Counted from the first letter of the stretch, positions 19,104 through 29,428 are shown. The stretch: DNA of 64,000 bases from Planctomyces sp. (GCA_019636235.1 JAHBXW010000001.1:372001-436000); one strand, 5' to 3'. Numbers and translations: made by a program. Notes: generated by a model not told the origin, from the sequence alone.

Positions 19104-20954
19104 ATGCAGCGTGAGTTCATCCGGAATTTTTCGATCGTGGCGCACATCGACCACGGCAAGAGCACGCTGGCCGACCAGTTGCTGCTGCGCACTCAGGCGA
19201 TCAGCGATCGCGAGTTCCAGGAGCAGATTCTTGACGATCTGGAGGTCGAGCGCGAGCGGGGCATCACCGTCAAGGCGCGGGCAGTCGCGATTTATTACGA
19301 CTACCCCGGGCCGTCGACCGACGCGCAGCTGCCCGCCGGAACCGCCCCCCCTCCCCCGGGGCGCTATGAGCTGAACCTCATCGACACGCCCGGCCACGTC
19401 GACTTCCATTACGAAGTGTCGCGGAGCCTGGCCGCCTGCGAAGGCGCGCTCCTGCTGGTCGACGCGTTTCAGGGCGTGCAGGCGCAAACGGTCGCCAACG
19501 CCTACGCGGCCATTGAGGGCAACCTCGAGATCATCCCGGTCGTCAACAAGATCGATCTGCCCGTCACGCGGATCGATGAGGTGCTCAACGAAGTCGAAAC
19601 GATCCTGGGGTTGGACGCCGCGACGGCGCTAAGAGTCAGCGCCAAACAGGGCCTGAACATCGAGGACGTGCTCAGGGCGATTGTCGAACGGGTTCCCGCG
19701 CCGCGCGGCGATTCCGCCGCTCCGCTGAAGGCGCTCGTGTTCGACAGCAAGTACGACGACTACCGCGGCGTGGTGACCTACGTCCGCGTCAAGGAGGGCC
19801 GGCTGGCGAAGGGGGACCGCATCCGCTTCATGAAGGGGGCCACGACTCACGAAATCACCGACCTGGGGCAGTTCCGGCCGCACATGACTCCGTGCGAGTC
19901 GCTGGGCGTCGGCCAGGTGGGCTACATCATCACCGGCATCAAGGCCCTGGGGAACGTGCACGTCGGCGACACCGTCACCCATGCCGGACGCCAGGCCGCC
20001 GAACCCCTGCCCGGCTACAAGCAGCCCAAGCCGATGGTCTTCTGCGGCATGTATCCCATCGATGCGACCGACTTCGAGAACCTCCGCGAGGAACTCGAAA
20101 AGATGTCGCTCAACGACGCCAGCTTCACCTTTGCCCCGGAAACCAGCGACGCTCTGGGCTTCGGCTTCCGCTGCGGGTTTCTGGGCATGCTGCACATGGA
20201 GATCATCCAGCAGCGGCTCGAAAAGGAAGCGGACGTCGACCTGATTCAGACCGCGCCGAACGTGACGTACGAGATCCTCAAACGCGGCGGCTCGCTGGTG
20301 CAGATCGACAATCCCGTCGACACGCCCGACCCGGGAGAGATCGAGGAATTCCGCGAGCCCATCGCCAAGGTCACGTTCATCGTGCCGTCGAAGAACATCG
20401 GCACGATCATGCAGCTCTGCGAGGACCGCCGCGGAACCTACAAGAGCACTGAGTACATGGGGCCCGACCGGGCCCAGTTGATCTACGAGCTGCCGCTGGC
20501 AGAGATCATCTACGACATGCACGACAAACTGAAGTCGGCGACGCAGGGCTATGGCACGATGGACTACGACGTCATCGGCTTCCGGGAATCGGACCTCGTG
20601 AAGCTGGACATCCTGGTCAAGGGGACGCGTGTCGACGCGCTGTCGACGATCGTGTACCGGGGGTTCGCCGAGCGCCGCGGCCGCGCGCTCGTCAAGAAGC
20701 TCAAAGAAGAGATTCCGAAGCACCAGTTTGAAGTCGCCCTGCAGGCGGCGATCGGCGCCAAGGTGATCGCCCGCGAAACGATCTCCGCCCTCCGCAAGAA
20801 CGTCACCGCCAAGTGCTACGGCGGCGACATCTCCCGCAAGCGGAAGCTGCTGCAGAAGCAGAAGGAAGGCAAGAAGCGGATGAAGCAGTTCGGCCAGGTC
20901 GAGATTCCGCAGAAGGCCTTCCTGAGCGTGCTCGACGCCGGCAACGACGACTGA
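19104..20954 (+). CDS. lepA: Elongation factor 4 (LepA)
   Basis: A 616-residue ribosome-associated translational GTPase that back-translocates or remodels stalled ribosomes. G1 is AHIDHGKST (residues 13-21), G2 is RGITVKA, G3 is DTPGHVDF and G4 is NKID. The characteristic LepA C-terminal region includes GFRCGFLGMLHMEI and the Lys-rich end ISRKRKLLQKQKEGKKRMKQ. Between G2 and G3 there is an unusual Pro-rich stretch (residues about 66-87) roughly 15 residues longer than in E. coli LepA. Confidence 0.96.
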   Translation: MQREFIRNFSIVAHIDHGKSTLADQLLLRTQAISDREFQEQILDDLEVERERGITVKARAVAIYYDYPGPSTDAQLPAGTAPPPPGRYELNLIDTPGHVDFHYEVSRSLAACEGALLLVDAFQGVQAQTVANAYAAIEGNLEIIPVVNKIDLPVTRIDEVLNEVETILGLDAATALRVSAKQGLNIEDVLRAIVERVPAPRGDSAAPLKALVFDSKYDDYRGVVTYVRVKEGRLAKGDRIRFMKGATTHEITDLGQFRPHMTPCESLGVGQVGYIITGIKALGNVHVGDTVTHAGRQAAEPLPGYKQPKPMVFCGMYPIDATDFENLREELEKMSLNDASFTFAPETSDALGFGFRCGFLGMLHMEIIQQRLEKEADVDLIQTAPNVTYEILKRGGSLVQIDNPVDTPDPGEIEEFREPIAKVTFIVPSKNIGTIMQLCEDRRGTYKSTEYMGPDRAQLIYELPLAEIIYDMHDKLKSATQGYGTMDYDVIGFRESDLVKLDILVKGTRVDALSTIVYRGFAERRGRALVKKLKEEIPKHQFEVALQAAIGAKVIARETISALRKNVTAKCYGGDISRKRKLLQKQKEGKKRMKQFGQVEIPQKAFLSVLDAGNDD

Positions 20955-20967
20955 GAGGGCATCGGCC

Positions 20968-21007
20968 GAGGGCGGTCAGGTTCGGCGTCTGAGGCATTGC
21001 CGCCCTC
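20968..21007 (+). terminator. Weak inverted repeat between convergent lepA and A2M-like gene
   Basis: GAGGGCGG at 20968-20975 pairs with CCGCCCTC at 21000-21007, with a 24-base loop and no T-tract. The position between two convergent genes suggests transcription termination, but the structure is weak. Confidence 0.25.
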
Positions 21008-21074
21008 AGCCGCGCCGGCCGCGCGTCGGGGCCCGCGACGACGTATCGCCGCCGCGAAACCCCGGACGCCCGCC

Positions 21075-21126
21075 CGGTCAGTACGCCTTCTCGACCAGAT
21101 CGCCCGTTCGGTCAGAACGCCTGCTC
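21075..21126. repeat. Two near-copies of an 18-base sequence at the 3' end of the A2M-like gene
   Basis: The sequence at 21109-21126, which contains the stop codon of the large minus-strand gene, matches 21075-21092 in 16 of 18 positions. The repeat period is 34 bases. Read on the minus strand, the two copies encode the alternative ends EQAF-stop and EKAY-stop, in different frames. Confidence 0.55.
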
Positions 21127-24100
21127 CGGTTTGACGCCCTCGACCGAGTTGTTCAGCAACTGCTCGTAGCCGCCGCGATTCTGCTCCTGAATGAAGTAAT
21201 TGCGCTCCAGCATCCGGCCGCGAAGCATGTCGATCTGCTGTGCAGGGAGGTTGCCGTTGGTGTTGACACCTTCGCTCGGCGGAGCATCCTGCGGGGCGGC
21301 CATTTCGGGGCTCGGGCCGAGGTGCTGCGTGCCCTGATAGAACGCGTACCGCCCCTCATCGGCCATCGCGATCACGGTGCTCGTGCCGCGGATGCCGTCG
21401 GCGATCAGCAGCCCGCGGAGATCCGTCCGGCCGTCGATGAACTCTTCGTTCAAGGACCCGATGACCTTCACCTGAACCTTCGACGCATAGGCGTCGGCGT
21501 CCGAGTATCGCACCGTCACCCGCACGCGGCCGCTGATGTTGTCCTCCTGCACTTCCAGCGACAGCGGAGAGACCAGCACCAGCCCGGATGCGTACAGGTT
21601 CTCGCCCCGGCACACGACCAGATAGGCCCCCTCCTCCCGCAGCGGGAGCGTCAGCACATGCTCGCGATCCTTGAAGTCGTTTCCGTCGCCCAGCGCGGCG
21701 GTCTCTTCGTGATACGGGCGGATGCCGGCCAGGTTGATCGCCGTGATCCGGTCGAAGTTCCGCTGCAGCAGCCCGAACTTCAGCAGGTCGATCCGGTACA
21801 CCTTGATCGACGCCTCGGCGAGGTTCCGGAACGAGAGCGTCACCTGCTTGTCCTCGGACGGCCGGATCGTCGTCACGTTGGGAATCGAGATCCGCTTGCG
21901 GGTGAAGAACTGGATCGCTTCGGCCGCATCGGCGAACCGGTCGCGGACGAGCGTATATTCCGCGATGGCTTCCGCCGCGCGGCCCAGGCTGTGGAACACC
22001 TGCCCCATGATGTAGATCGCTTCCCACTTGTTGTCCGCGTCCCGGGGCGCCGCTCCGTCGGGGAACTTCGCCTCGGCGACCTTGCGGCACATCTCCAGGG
22101 CCTGCTCGGGCTGGCCCAGCATGAACCGGCTGAGGCCGATCGTGTACCAGAAGGAATCAATCAGCCGGCTCTCGGGATACCGCTCCGCGAACTGTTCGGA
22201 GCGGCGGATCGCCACTTCGTACTGTTCGAGGTCCAGCAACGCGTTCGCGATCGCAAAGCTCGCTTCGTCGGCGGCCGGATCGGCCGGCCAGGTCGAAAGG
22301 AAGTGATCCAGCATCTGGATCGCCTCGCTGATGAGGTGCACGCGCGTCAGTCCGGCGGCCTTGAGACGGGCGTCGTCCGACGCCTTCGCCGCGTGCCGGT
22401 AGACTTCCTGCGCCAGCGCGTGCGTCGCCGACGCGATGTAGCCTTCCGCCGGATAATCGCGGAGCAGCGATTGCAGCACCTGCACGCTTCTCAGCAATTC
22501 ACCGCGGGCCTCCAGGAATCCGGACGTCCGCGCCTCGCGCTGGAACCCGTTCTCGATCGTCGCGCGGTACACCAGGTAGCTGCGCTCGTACTCGCCCAGT
22601 TCCCGGTATGCGTTCGCGACGGTCAGGATGTCCTCGAAGCGGACTTCGATGTCGGAGAACTTCTCCCGCAGGATTTCAAAGAACTTGACGATCTCGCCAT
22701 GCCGGCCGACGGCCACGCTCGTCCGGAACAGCGACTGGACGGTCTCGCGGTATATGTCGTCCCGCAGCCGATGCGGAGCGTTGAACAGTTCCAGGAACGC
22801 GGCATGCGCCCCCTCATAGTCGAGCTTCGCCAGCTTGCGCTGTCCGAAGTGGAACAGTTCGTCGGGCGTCAGTCGGTATTCATCCGCGGTCGCCGCTCCG
22901 CGGTTCAGAACCGTCAGCGCGACGGCCGGCGCGACGGCGACTTGCGACGGATTGTAGAAGTCCCGCACCGAAGTCGGCGACACCCGGTAATCGCCCGGCA
23001 GATCCCCCACGAGCGAGTAGCGGACCTGCCCGCCGCCGCGGTTCCCGAAGTAGAACGTGATCTCCCCGGCGCCAATGTCGAACCGCTCGAAATTTCCTTG
23101 AACCGAATCCCGCAGCACCTGACAGCCGGCCGGGACCGGCTCCGTAATGACCAGGTAGGGGTACCGGTCGTCGGAGGGGGTCGTCGCGGCCAGCCACGAA
23201 ACGAACAAAGTCACCTCGCCACGCTGGGCGAAAGGCAATTGCGTCAGGGGGTTCACGAACGCCCGGTACTGTCCGTTGACGACGCTGAAGCCGCGCGGGA
23301 TGGGCTGCCCCTCGTACTCGCGGAGCGCGGGTTCGTAGCGACGGCGGACCTGCCAGTCCTTCGTCGTCGAGGCGGCCTGGTCGGCCGGGACGAAGCCGGT
23401 CAGCACGACGGAGTACGAGAACGTGCCGCGCCCCTCGAGATCGATGTTCACGCGCTGCTGACGCCCCTCCACGAGGGCGTCGGCCGGAATGGCGATCCGC
23501 GTGGAGGCCGTTGAATCGCTGGTCGTGGCGATGGTCTCGATCTGCCGGTCGTTCACGGACACCGTCAGCCGGTATCGTTCGCTCGCAGGACGGGTGCGGG
23601 AATGCCACGTCGCGAGCGCGCGGAGCGCCGGACCATTGCTCCGTTCGACCGGCCACCGCACGCCGACCCGCGCCGCCGCGATGGCGTCCGTCAGGGGCGA
23701 CAACTGCGGGTCCTGAGGGCGGACCGCCGCCAGCAGCAGGAACTGCAGCGCCTGCAGCTCGACGGGATTCCGAGTCGCTGACGGCCCTGCCGCGGCGCCC
23801 GCGTCGCCGGCCGCGGCCGGCAGCCTATCCGCCAGCAATGGCAGGAGATCGGCCGCCATCTCTTTGCGGTCCAGATGGACCAGGGCCAGGCCGACGTTCA
23901 ACAGGCCAGCCGCCGAAAGCGCGTTGCGTTCGCGATGCAGCCGGTTCGCCATCGCGAAGTCCGCCCGCCCGACGGCCGCCAAACCATGCAGCAGCGCCGC
24001 CTGCCCTTCCAGATCCGAAGGGCTGATCTGCGTCGTCGCGGTGTTCAACCAACTCACCGAGCGCTCGAATGTGTCGTATGGCACGGCGAAGCCCGCCTGC

Positions 24101-27100
24101 CTCGCGACTCCCAGCGCCCACATCGCGCGGCTGGTCAGCAGCCGGTCGGCGTTTGCCTCAACGCGCCCTGTCCAGCTCCAGCCCCCGTCGTCCCGCTGGC
24201 TGGAGACCAGCGTGGTGATGCTGGAGGTGATTCGGCCGGCCAGGGCCACGGCGTCCGGGGCGCCGGCCTCGCGAGACAGCCCCAGCGAATCCAGAACGGC
24301 CACGCCCCCCAGGATATCGGAGATCGCCCGTTCCAGAGAATTGGACGGCGGCAGCCCGCACCGCGCGAGCAACGACGAGTCCGCGCCCAGCACGGCCTCG
24401 ATCAGCGCGCGGTTCACCGATGGTCCGATGACGATCTCCGCTGCGGTTGGACGGGCCGTGACGCCTTCCGGAAATCCGGCGAATGCAATTGTGCTTTGCG
24501 ACGCGACGCCGCTTGAGGCCGCGAACACCGGCAGACCGTGCGGCCGGACGGGAATCGTGCGGATCAGTCGGTCGCTGAGGTCGCCCGCTGCAAGGACGAC
24601 TTCGAGATCCACATGGGTGCTGGATGCATCGACGCCGGTCAGATCGATGGGCAGCGCGATTTCGGACACGCCCGTTCCGGCGACCTCCACCGTCTCCGTC
24701 AACTCGACCGTCTTGTTGCCGATCGTCGCCCGGAAGGTCGCCTGGACCTGCCGCGCCTCCGCCTGCGTATTGTGCACCTCCAGCAGGATGCGGGCCTTGT
24801 CCCCCATCGTCAGCGCCAGCGGCAGTTTCAGTTCGCCAAAAAGTTCCTTGCGGGTCGTGAGTTCAACATCCTGATCGCCGGCCAGCGCCTCGGCCGTGAC
24901 GCCCCGCGCCTGCAGCTTCCAGGTTGTGGATCGCTCGGGAAGCGGAAGTTCAATCCGCGCGAGGCCCTGCTCGTCTGTCACCACCCGGGGATCCCAGAAC
25001 CCCGTCTCGGATTCGCCCGTCATCGGCAGCACGCGCAGGCCATCGTCCGCGACCATCCGCAGCACTTCCGCTTCGGAGTAGTTGTTGAGGGCCAGCACGC
25101 GGCCGTCGCGCGTCCGGCCATTCACAGTCAATTGAAGCTGCGTTCCCAGTACGACATACGCGGCAGCGATCTTTGGATCAACAAGGCCATCGCCATTGCC
25201 GTCCCTCAGCACTCCAAAGTCGGAATCAAAGGACCAGATCAACGACGATGGGCTCGCCTCGTCCTGCCAGCGATCGCTGGCGCCCAGTTTCTCGTACAGT
25301 TTTTCGCGCCCCAGCGAATCCGATTCCGGTCGACCGCCGCGACCCGTCATCATGCCGGAGGCCCGATCGAACAGCTTCGCAGCTTCCGCCTCATCGCCCA
25401 AATTGGCCCCACCTCGCGTCCACAGACCTTCACGGGAGTCGCTGAACTCCGCCTGGCCGAATCCCGCCGCTCCGGCACGCCCTCCGAAAGGTTCGTTCGC
25501 CGTCAGCATCTGCTTCATCAGATTCGGGAGCGCTTCCGCCTCTCGCGCCAGCACCTGCCGTTGCTCCGCGTCCGCGAGCAGGAATCGGCTGATCCCCCCG
25601 GTGGAGGGGGCATAGCGGAACGTGCAACTCGTCGACTGCCGAATGGAGATCGTTCGTTCGCCGGCCGAAAAGACATCCGACAGAGGGGACTGCACCGGCT
25701 GGAATCGGGCCAGCAGGTTCGCCTGGACGAGCGCCACCGACAGTTCGGTGCGCACCGGCTTGCCGTTCGCGTCCAGCACTTCGACGTCGATCGTTGCGAT
25801 GTCGCCCGGCCGGGACACCGGCTGCGACGGCTGCATCCGGATCTGCAGCTTCTGCGACACCTTCAGCGGGCTGCTGGCGCTGTGGAACTGATGCCCCTGC
25901 ATCAGAGACACGCACAGCGTGAAGTTCGGCGCCAGATGGCCGTTCATCGGGATCGCCAGTTCGTTGACGCCCTGCTGCAGTTCGACGAGCTGATGGCCAA
26001 GGACATAAGCGCCGTCGTACGTGACGAGCGCGAGCGCCGGCTGATCCCGCCAGTGCAGCTTGATCGTCGCGGTTTCGCCCACGAGGTAGTGCTGGCGATC
26101 CGCAAGGATCCGCAGCCGCACGGCATCTTCATCGCCGGAGATCAGGATGTCCTTCTGCCCGCTGATGCGGTTGCCGAACCGGTCCGTGCCGGTGAGCCGC
26201 AGCGCGTACGCGCCCGGCTGATCCAGCCGCAGCGTTTGGCGGGCCGCGCCCGTGGCGGGATCAGTCTGGATCTCCGACGTCGAGACGACCGATTCTCCAC
26301 GCCCGCCGCGCCTGCGGGGACGATCGTCGCCCGTCGCCCGCGTCAGCACTTCGAGCGTGAGCGCTGCCCCGACGGGCTGCCCGGCGGCATCGGTGACGAC
26401 GCCCGTCACGTCGAACGTCTCGCCGTTGACGAACACATCACGCAGCGCGCTGACGGCGATTTCGAAGCCCCTCGCAGAGACATAGGCGGTTTGCGCCGCC
26501 GACAGGCCGCGCTCAGCGAACTCCACGAAGACGGTCGCCGTCTGCGATTCCGCATAACTCTGGGTCGAATGCTCGAACGCGACCTCTCCAGCCGCATTGG
26601 TGACGGCGTCGACCCAGGCGCCGTCATCCCCGACGCGATACCGCAGCGACTTGCCGGCGGCGGGGCTGCCGTAGTCATAGACCAGCCGAATGGTTCCCCG
26701 GATCGGCTCGCCGCGGTAGATCACGCGCTCCGCCAGATCGACGGTGAGCCGCACCGGCTCGATGCGATACTCGACCACCTGAAACCGCGATTCGTACGAC
26801 TGGCCGTCCCGCAGATGCGGCTGATGCAGATGCACTCGGTAGTCCCCCTGCGGCGCCGATTCCGGCAGCTGCAGATTCGAAGCGACCGTACCGAATTCGC
26901 TGAGGGCGACCGCCTCCGAATGCAGCAGCCGGCCGCGCGAGTCATGCACGTCGAGTCGGAACGATTCGCCCGGGTTGAAGGTGAACCGGTCCGCGTTGAC
27001 CCACCGCACGATGCCCTTGAGGTTCACCAGTTGCCCGGCGCGGTACGCTGGTCGGTCGGTGAACAGATACCCCTTCGGCGTCAGGCCGACGGCGAAATCC

Positions 27101-29331
27101 AGCCCGTTCAATCCAGTGACCGTTGAAGCCACATGCCCGTCCTGCACCGCGAACACTCGCAGGTCGCCAATCGACTTCAGCTCGCCGTACGACTTCTGCA
27201 GCACGCCGTCGGCGGCCGTCGTCTCTTCCGCGAAGACATTCGCGCCGTCGCTGACCAGCAGACTCGCGCCCTGCCAGGGCTTCGACAATCGCGTGTTCTC
27301 GACGAACACGAACAGCTCGTTGCGGGACGCTTTGACGATCATGTCCAGATCGCTGACGATGACCATCGTCGTCGCTTCCAGCTTGTCGCTGGCGACGGTG
27401 ACGGCCCAGACGCCCGGCCCGGCGACAGGCAGTTCGATGTCCTGCTCGATCCGGCGATACGGCTCGTAGCTGGCGACCGGATGCTCCAGCGTCTTGTCCG
27501 GATCGATGAGCGCCACGTCGAGCGACTCCAGCCCGGTCGCCAGGTGCATCTTCCGGAAGTAATCCGCCAGGTCCACCTGGTACGCTTTGAGCGTGACCTT
27601 CTCGACGTTTCGCAGTGAGACGTGAACGCGAGGCTGCTCATCCGTGTGGAATTTCCGGTCGGTCCGCAGTTCCAGTTGCGCCTCGGTCAGATTGGCGATC
27701 CGCTGCGCGGCCATGGACTGATAGTCACCGGTCACGGTGCGGTAGGCCTCCAGCGCTTCCGGCAGCCGGATCAGCCGCTCCTCGAGCGTGACTGCGATCA
27801 GCAACTGCGCCTGTGAGGCTTCCGCGGATGCGGGGTACTTCTGGACCAGTCGCCGCCAGTCGGCGATTGCCGCTTCGAACAGGGCGCGGGCCGCTTCGCT
27901 CAGCCCGGCCTGTGGATCGGCTTTGCGCTCGGCGTCTTGAAGCTCGATGCCCTGTTGGTTGTTCATCACGCCGAACTGCAGCAGGATCCGCGGTGCGCGC
28001 GGATCGAGGGGATACTTGTTGAGAAACGTCTCCCACAGAGTGCGAGCCTGCGCGGCGTCGCCGTCCTCCCGGAAGCTGTCCGCCTTGGCGAACTCGGCGT
28101 CGACGATCGCTTGTTGGACCTCGCTCCAGCTGGAATCGGTCGGGTAGCGATCCAGAAATTGCTTCCAGGCGGCAATGGCGTCATCGAACAGCAACTGCGC
28201 CAGCAGCGCCTGGCCGAGCATCCGGCTGGCGGCGGGCAGCTCCTTCGCGGCGGCATAGGCGGGATTCGCCAGCAGCGATTCCAGGCGCGTCACCGCCTGC
28301 GGAAACCGGCCGTGATGCATGAGCGCAGTCACGGCTTCCAGTTCGATCCGCGGCGCCAGCGCTTCCGCGGGGAATTCCTTCAGAAAGCGATCGACGGCCG
28401 CCAGCCCCAGCTCGAGCTGACTGATGTTCCCCGGCTGCGGGAACCCATGCGTCGCGGGGATGCGGGAAGCCGCCAGCACGCGAAACGAACGGATGTCAGC
28501 GTTGTCCGCATCCGCGGCCAGCAGATCCTGCCACGTGCGCCGCGCGTCGGCAGGCTGCCCGGACTCGAGCTGCGCACCGCCGAGTTCGTAACGCGTCTCC
28601 GCCAGCATGGCGGGAGTCAATTGCTCTTCCGGCGGAGCGCCTGGACGCTGATGCACGGCCAGCAGCGCCTGGAAAGCGGCGATCGCTTCGCCATGCGCCT
28701 GCAGGCGTCTCTGGCAGAGCGCCATCCGGAATTCGACCTGCCGCTGCAGGGCCGGGCTGACGCCCAGCTTGGGCACTTCTTGATAAAACGCGAGGGCCTG
28801 AGCGTAGTCGGGCTGCCGTGCGCCGACCGGGTCGGACGCCGGCACGCCGTCGAAGTACCGGTCCGCGTACTCCAGATAGACTCTGGCGAGCTCATCTTTG
28901 CGTCCGCGCGACAGCAACCGTTCCGCTTCGGCTTTGTAGATCTGCCCCGCGGCGAGGTAGTTCCGGGCTCGGACCAGGATTTCCGCGCGGCCGAACCGCG
29001 CCCGACTGCGCCATTCGCTGTCCGGATGCTGCTGCTCGAGCGCCGCGAACGTCGCCGCGGCGTCGTCCAGCAGGTCGGCGTCCATTTGTGCCCGGCCCTT
29101 GAGGTACATCAGATAGTCGACCGCGGGCGTGCCGGCCTGGGCGAGCCGCGCGTCGATCCGCGCGACGGCCGTCGCGTGGTCACGGGATTGCAGCGCCTCG
29201 TGGATTTCCGCCGGAATCCGCGGGAGCTGGCTGACGGTCGGCGGCGTTGGCCTCGCGGGGGCAGCGTCCTGGGAGAGCGCCGGGAGTTGCAGAACGTGGA
29301 ACAGCAGCAGGGACGCGAATCCGTAGCGCAT
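21112..29331 (-). CDS. Giant exported TPR/alpha-2-macroglobulin-like protein
   Basis: A 2739-residue protein with a signal peptide (MRYGFASLLLFHVLQLPALS). Residues about 30-560 are TPR-like helical repeats. About 570-720 form an MG1-like region, and the MG2 block TDRPAYRAGQLVNLKG is near 760. A disordered Arg/Gly patch near 1010 precedes an A2M family core with a helical TED-like domain from about 1650. The thioester CxEQ is absent: the equivalent place reads ARCGLPPSN. After the macroglobulin end (about 2140) come more TPRs (2150-2480) and a second MG1-like module (KVYRIDLLKFG, near 2510). Bacterial A2Ms are envelope protease traps or scaffolds; the function here is inferred only. Confidence 0.85.
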   Translation of the reverse strand: MRYGFASLLLFHVLQLPALSQDAAPARPTPPTVSQLPRIPAEIHEALQSRDHATAVARIDARLAQAGTPAVDYLMYLKGRAQMDADLLDDAAATFAALEQQHPDSEWRSRARFGRAEILVRARNYLAAGQIYKAEAERLLSRGRKDELARVYLEYADRYFDGVPASDPVGARQPDYAQALAFYQEVPKLGVSPALQRQVEFRMALCQRRLQAHGEAIAAFQALLAVHQRPGAPPEEQLTPAMLAETRYELGGAQLESGQPADARRTWQDLLAADADNADIRSFRVLAASRIPATHGFPQPGNISQLELGLAAVDRFLKEFPAEALAPRIELEAVTALMHHGRFPQAVTRLESLLANPAYAAAKELPAASRMLGQALLAQLLFDDAIAAWKQFLDRYPTDSSWSEVQQAIVDAEFAKADSFREDGDAAQARTLWETFLNKYPLDPRAPRILLQFGVMNNQQGIELQDAERKADPQAGLSEAARALFEAAIADWRRLVQKYPASAEASQAQLLIAVTLEERLIRLPEALEAYRTVTGDYQSMAAQRIANLTEAQLELRTDRKFHTDEQPRVHVSLRNVEKVTLKAYQVDLADYFRKMHLATGLESLDVALIDPDKTLEHPVASYEPYRRIEQDIELPVAGPGVWAVTVASDKLEATTMVIVSDLDMIVKASRNELFVFVENTRLSKPWQGASLLVSDGANVFAEETTAADGVLQKSYGELKSIGDLRVFAVQDGHVASTVTGLNGLDFAVGLTPKGYLFTDRPAYRAGQLVNLKGIVRWVNADRFTFNPGESFRLDVHDSRGRLLHSEAVALSEFGTVASNLQLPESAPQGDYRVHLHQPHLRDGQSYESRFQVVEYRIEPVRLTVDLAERVIYRGEPIRGTIRLVYDYGSPAAGKSLRYRVGDDGAWVDAVTNAAGEVAFEHSTQSYAESQTATVFVEFAERGLSAAQTAYVSARGFEIAVSALRDVFVNGETFDVTGVVTDAAGQPVGAALTLEVLTRATGDDRPRRRGGRGESVVSTSEIQTDPATGAARQTLRLDQPGAYALRLTGTDRFGNRISGQKDILISGDEDAVRLRILADRQHYLVGETATIKLHWRDQPALALVTYDGAYVLGHQLVELQQGVNELAIPMNGHLAPNFTLCVSLMQGHQFHSASSPLKVSQKLQIRMQPSQPVSRPGDIATIDVEVLDANGKPVRTELSVALVQANLLARFQPVQSPLSDVFSAGERTISIRQSTSCTFRYAPSTGGISRFLLADAEQRQVLAREAEALPNLMKQMLTANEPFGGRAGAAGFGQAEFSDSREGLWTRGGANLGDEAEAAKLFDRASGMMTGRGGRPESDSLGREKLYEKLGASDRWQDEASPSSLIWSFDSDFGVLRDGNGDGLVDPKIAAAYVVLGTQLQLTVNGRTRDGRVLALNNYSEAEVLRMVADDGLRVLPMTGESETGFWDPRVVTDEQGLARIELPLPERSTTWKLQARGVTAEALAGDQDVELTTRKELFGELKLPLALTMGDKARILLEVHNTQAEARQVQATFRATIGNKTVELTETVEVAGTGVSEIALPIDLTGVDASSTHVDLEVVLAAGDLSDRLIRTIPVRPHGLPVFAASSGVASQSTIAFAGFPEGVTARPTAAEIVIGPSVNRALIEAVLGADSSLLARCGLPPSNSLERAISDILGGVAVLDSLGLSREAGAPDAVALAGRITSSITTLVSSQRDDGGWSWTGRVEANADRLLTSRAMWALGVARQAGFAVPYDTFERSVSWLNTATTQISPSDLEGQAALLHGLAAVGRADFAMANRLHRERNALSAAGLLNVGLALVHLDRKEMAADLLPLLADRLPAAAGDAGAAAGPSATRNPVELQALQFLLLAAVRPQDPQLSPLTDAIAAARVGVRWPVERSNGPALRALATWHSRTRPASERYRLTVSVNDRQIETIATTSDSTASTRIAIPADALVEGRQQRVNIDLEGRGTFSYSVVLTGFVPADQAASTTKDWQVRRRYEPALREYEGQPIPRGFSVVNGQYRAFVNPLTQLPFAQRGEVTLFVSWLAATTPSDDRYPYLVITEPVPAGCQVLRDSVQGNFERFDIGAGEITFYFGNRGGGQVRYSLVGDLPGDYRVSPTSVRDFYNPSQVAVAPAVALTVLNRGAATADEYRLTPDELFHFGQRKLAKLDYEGAHAAFLELFNAPHRLRDDIYRETVQSLFRTSVAVGRHGEIVKFFEILREKFSDIEVRFEDILTVANAYRELGEYERSYLVYRATIENGFQREARTSGFLEARGELLRSVQVLQSLLRDYPAEGYIASATHALAQEVYRHAAKASDDARLKAAGLTRVHLISEAIQMLDHFLSTWPADPAADEASFAIANALLDLEQYEVAIRRSEQFAERYPESRLIDSFWYTIGLSRFMLGQPEQALEMCRKVAEAKFPDGAAPRDADNKWEAIYIMGQVFHSLGRAAEAIAEYTLVRDRFADAAEAIQFFTRKRISIPNVTTIRPSEDKQVTLSFRNLAEASIKVYRIDLLKFGLLQRNFDRITAINLAGIRPYHEETAALGDGNDFKDREHVLTLPLREEGAYLVVCRGENLYASGLVLVSPLSLEVQEDNISGRVRVTVRYSDADAYASKVQVKVIGSLNEEFIDGRTDLRGLLIADGIRGTSTVIAMADEGRYAFYQGTQHLGPSPEMAAPQDAPPSEGVNTNGNLPAQQIDMLRGRMLERNYFIQEQNRGGYEQLLNNSVEGVKPEQAF

Positions 29332-29404
29332 GCGTCAACTCCCCATGGTCCGATATCCCGCGCGACTGCCCCGCCCTCTGGGCGGTACGCCTCCGTCCGA
29401 CCGA

Positions 29405-29428
29405 CGATCCTTCGCATACGAAGGATCG
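29405..29428. other. Perfect 10-bp stem, 4-base loop hairpin
   Basis: CGATCCTTCG (29405-29414) is followed by CATA and by CGAAGGATCG (29419-29428). It lies about 75 bases upstream of the A2M-like start and downstream of the beta-propeller gene. No T-tract follows on either strand, so it is more likely an RNA structure or operator than a simple terminator. Confidence 0.5.
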
